64,000 nucleotides of DNA, from the NCBI RefSeq assembly GCF_000691145.1, contig NZ_ASJC01000006.1, forward strand, positions 121,884 through 185,883. The letters run 5' to 3'. Origin of the DNA: Bacillus altitudinis 41KF2b. GTDB taxonomy: Bacteria > Bacillota > Bacilli > Bacillales > Bacillaceae. Below the pieces are notes generated by a model. The model did not search any database. It saw only the letters and a program-made list of their open reading frames with translations, and was not told the origin of the DNA. Both the position numbers and the translations under genes were made by a program. Positions 62,201 to 64,000 of the stretch are shown piece after piece (positions within the stretch are counted from its first letter, which is position 1; each line of letters begins with the position of its first letter).

Positions 62201-64000
62201 TCATGCAATTAGACGAGCTGCCACTAACGGGGAATGGCAAGGTAGACAGACGGGCATTACCGATACCTGATGTGAGTGAACAGGCGGCAAATGAATACGT
62301 CCCTCCTCAATCAGATACAGAGCGTATATTGGCACACATTTGGGAGGAAATTCTTGAAGTGCCGAAAATCGGCAGACATGATCATTTCTTTGAATGCGGA
62401 GGTCATTCACTGCGCGGCATGAAAATGCTGAACAGGCTCTATGAAGAGATGCATGTGGAATGTACGTTGAAAACATTATTTGAATCACCCACTTTAGAGG
62501 CGTTTGCCCTTGCAATGGATCAAACAGATCGAACTGAAATCAGGCGAGTGGAGAAAGCGGAAGAAGCGGCTTTTTATCCAGTGACATCTGCTCAGAAAAG
62601 ATTGTTTGTTCTGCAAAAAATGACAGATGCCGAGCAGAGCTATCATATGCCAGCTGCTTTAAAGCTTGAAGGTGTATTTGATAAAAAACGATTTAAAAAA
62701 GCCATTGACCAGCTTGTTCATCGTCATGAAGCATTCCGTACGAGCTTTGACTTCGTTCAGGGTGAACCTGTTCAGCGAATTGAAACGAATGTTTCTGTGA
62801 ACATTGAAAACATCGAAGGGGAAGGCCGAGACATTCAGCAATTAATGAATGATTTTATCCGTCCATTTGATGTAGAAAAAGCGCCGCTGCTCAGAGTGGG
62901 GCTTGTGTCTGAATCGGAGAGTGTTCATTATCTGTTGATTGATATGCACCACATCATTTCAGATGGTGCGTCTGTCGGTATTTTAATTGATGAGCTATCG
63001 ACCTTGTATCGAGGAGACGAACTTGATGAATTGCCTATTCAATATAAGGACTATGCGGTTTGGTCAAACAGTGAAGAATTTCTTGCGAAAAAAGAGGCTG
63101 AAGCGGCGTTTTGGTTGGAACAATTACAAGGAGAACTGCCTGTTTTGGCGTTGCCTGAGGATCTTCCGAGACCAAAGGTTCAGACGTTTGAAGGGGGCCG
63201 CGTCGAATTTTCTATAGACGGTGCGCTTAAAGCGCAATTGGATGAGCTGGTTAGATCACTCAACGGTACAACGTATACAGTGCTGCTTGCTTGCTACAGT
63301 ACACTTTTAAGCAAGCTTTCGAGACAAGAAGACATCATGATCGGTTCTCCAGTGGTGGGCAGAACTCATCCTGATATTCAATCAGTCATCGGCATGTTTG
63401 TGAATACGCTGGCACTCAGAACAAAACCGGAAGGACACCAGACATTTTCTCAATTTGCGTCAACAGTTCATGAGCTTGTGTTAGCGGCAAATGAACATCA
63501 ACTTTACCCATTTGAAGAATTGGTGGACCAAGTGCAAACGGTTCGCGACACAAGCCGCCATCCAATCTTTGATGTGGTGTTCTCGATGGAAAATGCAGAT
63601 ATTCGTGACCTGTCGATGGATGGACTTGATATCATTCCCCAGCCGTTCAATGAGAACATAGCGAAATTTGACTTAACCTTAACTGGAAACGAATCTGACG
63701 ATCAAATCGAGCTTGTGTTTGATTTTAATTCTTCTATCTTTGAACGGTCGTCGATTGAGAAGTGGAAGGAGTATTTCCTTTACTTGATCGAACAAATGGT
63801 GTCAGCACCAGATCAATTATTAGATCAGATGCAATTATTATCACCAGTGCAGCAGCAAAAACTGCTTGATGAATGGTCAGGCCCTATCCTAAATGTCCCG
63901 ACAGATCAAACGGTTCATGCATTGATTGAGGCGAAATCGCAGGAAGTATCTCATCAAAAAGCCGCTGCCTTCTGCGGCACAAGCTGGACGTATGAAGAAC
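56296..64000 (+). CDS. srfAA: Surfactin/pumilacidin synthetase subunit 1 (5' part)
   Basis: First NRPS subunit, cut by the window edge at about residue 2568 of an expected 3,590. Domain order: starter C (HHIVADG, residues 135-141), A1 (YTSGTTGKPKG near 606), carrier (serine 1006 in GGHSL), C2 (HHLISDG, 1183-1189), A2, carrier (serine 2038), C3 (HHIISDG near 2218), start of A3. A1 binding-pocket segments FHFDASVKQIF, ATDGTPAH and YGPTETCVDAA match the B. subtilis SrfAA glutamate domain; A2 segments VFDAFMF and MYGPSESTIF fit leucine. The ATG at 56296 is 6 bases after GGAGG; one at 56290 is also in frame. Confidence 0.95.
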   Translation, partial: MSTVYYPLTHAQKRVFYTERFYPGTSISNLGGFAKLRSVSGLNPSLIVDVLQAYIRETDSLRLRLVYQHEQEEPVQYIKPYEKQPIRLVKSWSEKEVRAWANEEIREPMELIDRSLIEFTVFQISDQECWLFCKAHHIVADGISIILMGNRIIDLYHDMLQGTDISPIEDISFVDHIMSEQTYESSKRFQKDQAFWNEQFANIPDFASLTPHKGYEMSLHAERFSGDIPDSLKEKLRVFCEEEKVSMLSMFMSAVYIYLHRFSGMEDVVLGTFMGNRTNAKEKKMIGMFVSTIPMRASVQGSLTFLDFVKQVMADQMKILRHQKYPYNVLMNDLRERDGFTGRLFDISLEYQVMQWQKKENLSFITEPIFSGSGMNDISIHVKDRWDTDTLTIDLDYRTDLFSEDDMSKLFDRLIILLEAAVSQPDQLIGALSLLPADEQKQLLQLSKGEAFDLPGAKPVHHLFDEAAKTYSERAAVVAENGTFTYGELYQKADKLARFLQMKGVSRDVPVAVLMERTADAMVAIFGILKAGGAYVPIDPALPEERIQFIVEDSGASIVLTEESFVQRYSSIAEKMIVQQHMELEDRPLPELIDQTTSQDLAYLIYTSGTTGKPKGVMIEHLQLHHLVHALHHEVYEGANQLQVALLAPFHFDASVKQIFAALLFGHTLHIVPRETTQNGVQLAAYYKERQIKATDGTPAHVQLLLAADLDGLALTHMLIGGEALPAKAAQALIEAVRVSQPDFALWNVYGPTETCVDAAVHRLDLSELQKSPEQRYVSIGKPLGHHRIYILNEHEQLQVQGAVGELCIAGIGVGRGYVNQPELTEKAFRPDPFFPEDRMYRTGDVVRWLPDGTIDYLGRIDDQVKIRGYRIETGEIEAVMEQVDGVDQAVVLVVDEPDGGKALSAYYQARQEFLSVDTLQAAIKHQLPAYMMPLYFKQLEAFPLTVSGKVDRRALAALKGDKAVSAVYVAPRNDVETKLVRLWEDVLHQENIGVYDSFFDIGGHSLKAMKVLTLVQRAFQVEVPLSVLFEQQTIAALAVYIEQAEKSSQVVIPKAPTAADYPLSPAQQRVYMVTQLEQSIAYHMPAVVKLRGTLQREKLEGAFEKLIARHDMLRTSFHTVKGVPRQRVASSVPFQIEQVTGSTMEENMRQFVRPFHLEQAPLLRVGLQSLHDQEHLLYFDMHHLISDGLSIDLMLRELSDAYEGLVKVPLKLQYQDYAVWQEQQAEQGGQIDEAFWLKEFSGDIPALQLLTDYQRPAVQSFTGDRVLRNIDETLTGRLQELAANHHTTLYTVLLSAYYTLLAKYTGQKEFVVGTPTAGRVHADLNDMIGMFVQTLALRSEVDPNGSMTQLIEQVKEKTMRAFEHQQYPFERLLEKLNVQRDFSRHPLFDTVFTLTPDHSTAQHIGEMKVEVEETNFHIAKFDLTLQAMESSHGLSFVLDYSTALFKRSTAEQLLKHYVYLLEQMVEVPEQAIQSYRLLSEQEAEAQLKMWNPLPTPYPVEETIVTQFESQVEQHGHQPALQYKDVVLSYQELNHRANQLAHYLREHGFEKGMTAALFFERSNEMVLSVLAVLKAGGVYVPIDPDFPDERIKHFLTDSGAQFVLTHQVLRHRSVLTAFEGEIIETEDQAVDQQSESNPVVCVSPLDLANLTYTSGTTGKPKGNMVTHRNILRTVKQSNYLTIHHEDTVMSISNYVFDAFMFDVFGALLNGAKLIVLPKDNILNMNELSGAIEKEKVSILMITTALFHLLIDMKKGSLKNVRKVLFGGERASVPHVVAALETVGEDKLIHMYGPSESTIFTTYYPVNHIEEQALSIPIGKPVSQTAVYIVDEFGHVQPPGVAGELCVAGDGLVKGYYRQPELTSEKFVENPFRSGEVMYKTGDLARWLSNGDIEFIGRIDHQVKIRGQRIELGEIEHQLLQHPQVKEAVVIALSNETLCAYFTAEGAVPLSDLREQAGRELPVYMMPAFFMQLDELPLTGNGKVDRRALPIPDVSEQAANEYVPPQSDTERILAHIWEEILEVPKIGRHDHFFECGGHSLRGMKMLNRLYEEMHVECTLKTLFESPTLEAFALAMDQTDRTEIRRVEKAEEAAFYPVTSAQKRLFVLQKMTDAEQSYHMPAALKLEGVFDKKRFKKAIDQLVHRHEAFRTSFDFVQGEPVQRIETNVSVNIENIEGEGRDIQQLMNDFIRPFDVEKAPLLRVGLVSESESVHYLLIDMHHIISDGASVGILIDELSTLYRGDELDELPIQYKDYAVWSNSEEFLAKKEAEAAFWLEQLQGELPVLALPEDLPRPKVQTFEGGRVEFSIDGALKAQLDELVRSLNGTTYTVLLACYSTLLSKLSRQEDIMIGSPVVGRTHPDIQSVIGMFVNTLALRTKPEGHQTFSQFASTVHELVLAANEHQLYPFEELVDQVQTVRDTSRHPIFDVVFSMENADIRDLSMDGLDIIPQPFNENIAKFDLTLTGNESDDQIELVFDFNSSIFERSSIEKWKEYFLYLIEQMVSAPDQLLDQMQLLSPVQQQKLLDEWSGPILNVPTDQTVHALIEAKSQEVSHQKAAAFCGTSWTYEE

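Noticed and set aside
57581..63217. Short frames inside the NRPS gene on both strands
   Set aside because: They are shadows of the long frame from 56296, which stays open to the window end.

Overview
The window comes from a Bacillus chromosome, most likely the B. pumilus group (pumilus/safensis/altitudinis). Two things point there. The gene backbone follows the B. subtilis ldh-to-srfA interval: ldh-lctP, ycgF-ycgG-ycgH-ycgI-nadE, aroK, ycgJ-ycgK, cah, ycgL, putB-putC-putR, yckA-yckB-yckD, nin/nucA, srfAA. In addition, the Cah protein looks nearly identical, from memory, to the crystallised B. pumilus acetyl xylan esterase, with triad S181/D269/H298. No rRNA, tRNA, CRISPR array or transposase gene was seen.

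Layout: 1-2.8 kb holds lactate dehydrogenase and lactate permease behind tandem Rex-type boxes. 3.0-8.6 kb holds a kanosamine/neotrehalosadiamine cluster (divergent ntdR and ntdABC, then glcP), which lies elsewhere in B. subtilis. 8.7-14.2 kb holds ycgF, two small membrane proteins, ycgG, ycgH, ycgI and nadE. 14.5-24.7 kb is an accessory catabolic locus: citryl-CoA-lyase-like protein, aldehyde dehydrogenase, type I dehydroquinase, ThDP enzyme, cupin, CoA-transferase and MFS carrier, then a divergent permease and an IclR regulator. The same ATTCC-N7-GGAAT palindrome stands before the operon and in the divergent regulator/permease gap. After aroK, 25.4-29.4 kb holds a second insertion (DapA-like aldolase/dehydratase, LacI regulator, MFS carrier) that ends in a decayed remnant of aroK flanking sequence.

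29.5-40.2 kb returns to backbone: ycgJ, ycgK, a nitrilase-family amidase, cah, a small membrane protein, ycgL, the proline-degradation genes putB/putC/putR without putP, and an ArsB-type pump. 40.4-47.4 kb holds an amino-acid ABC transporter, yckD, a metallo-beta-lactamase-fold hydrolase, an Lrp regulator with an AAC(3)-like acetyltransferase, and the competence pair nin and nucA separated by a chemoreceptor. A two-part ComK box precedes nucA. 47.8-55.7 kb is a hydantoinase/oxoprolinase AB operon with a polyamine-type ABC importer. From 56.3 kb to the window end runs the first surfactin-family NRPS gene (srfAA, pumilacidin/surfactin type), cut by the window edge in its third module.

The most striking non-coding features are a c-di-GMP-I (GEMM-I) riboswitch plus terminator in the srfAA leader, and a dispersed 130-177-bp structured repeat present three times. 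Each repeat copy is flanked by two copies of a locus-specific terminator hairpin, as if the element inserts into terminators and duplicates them.
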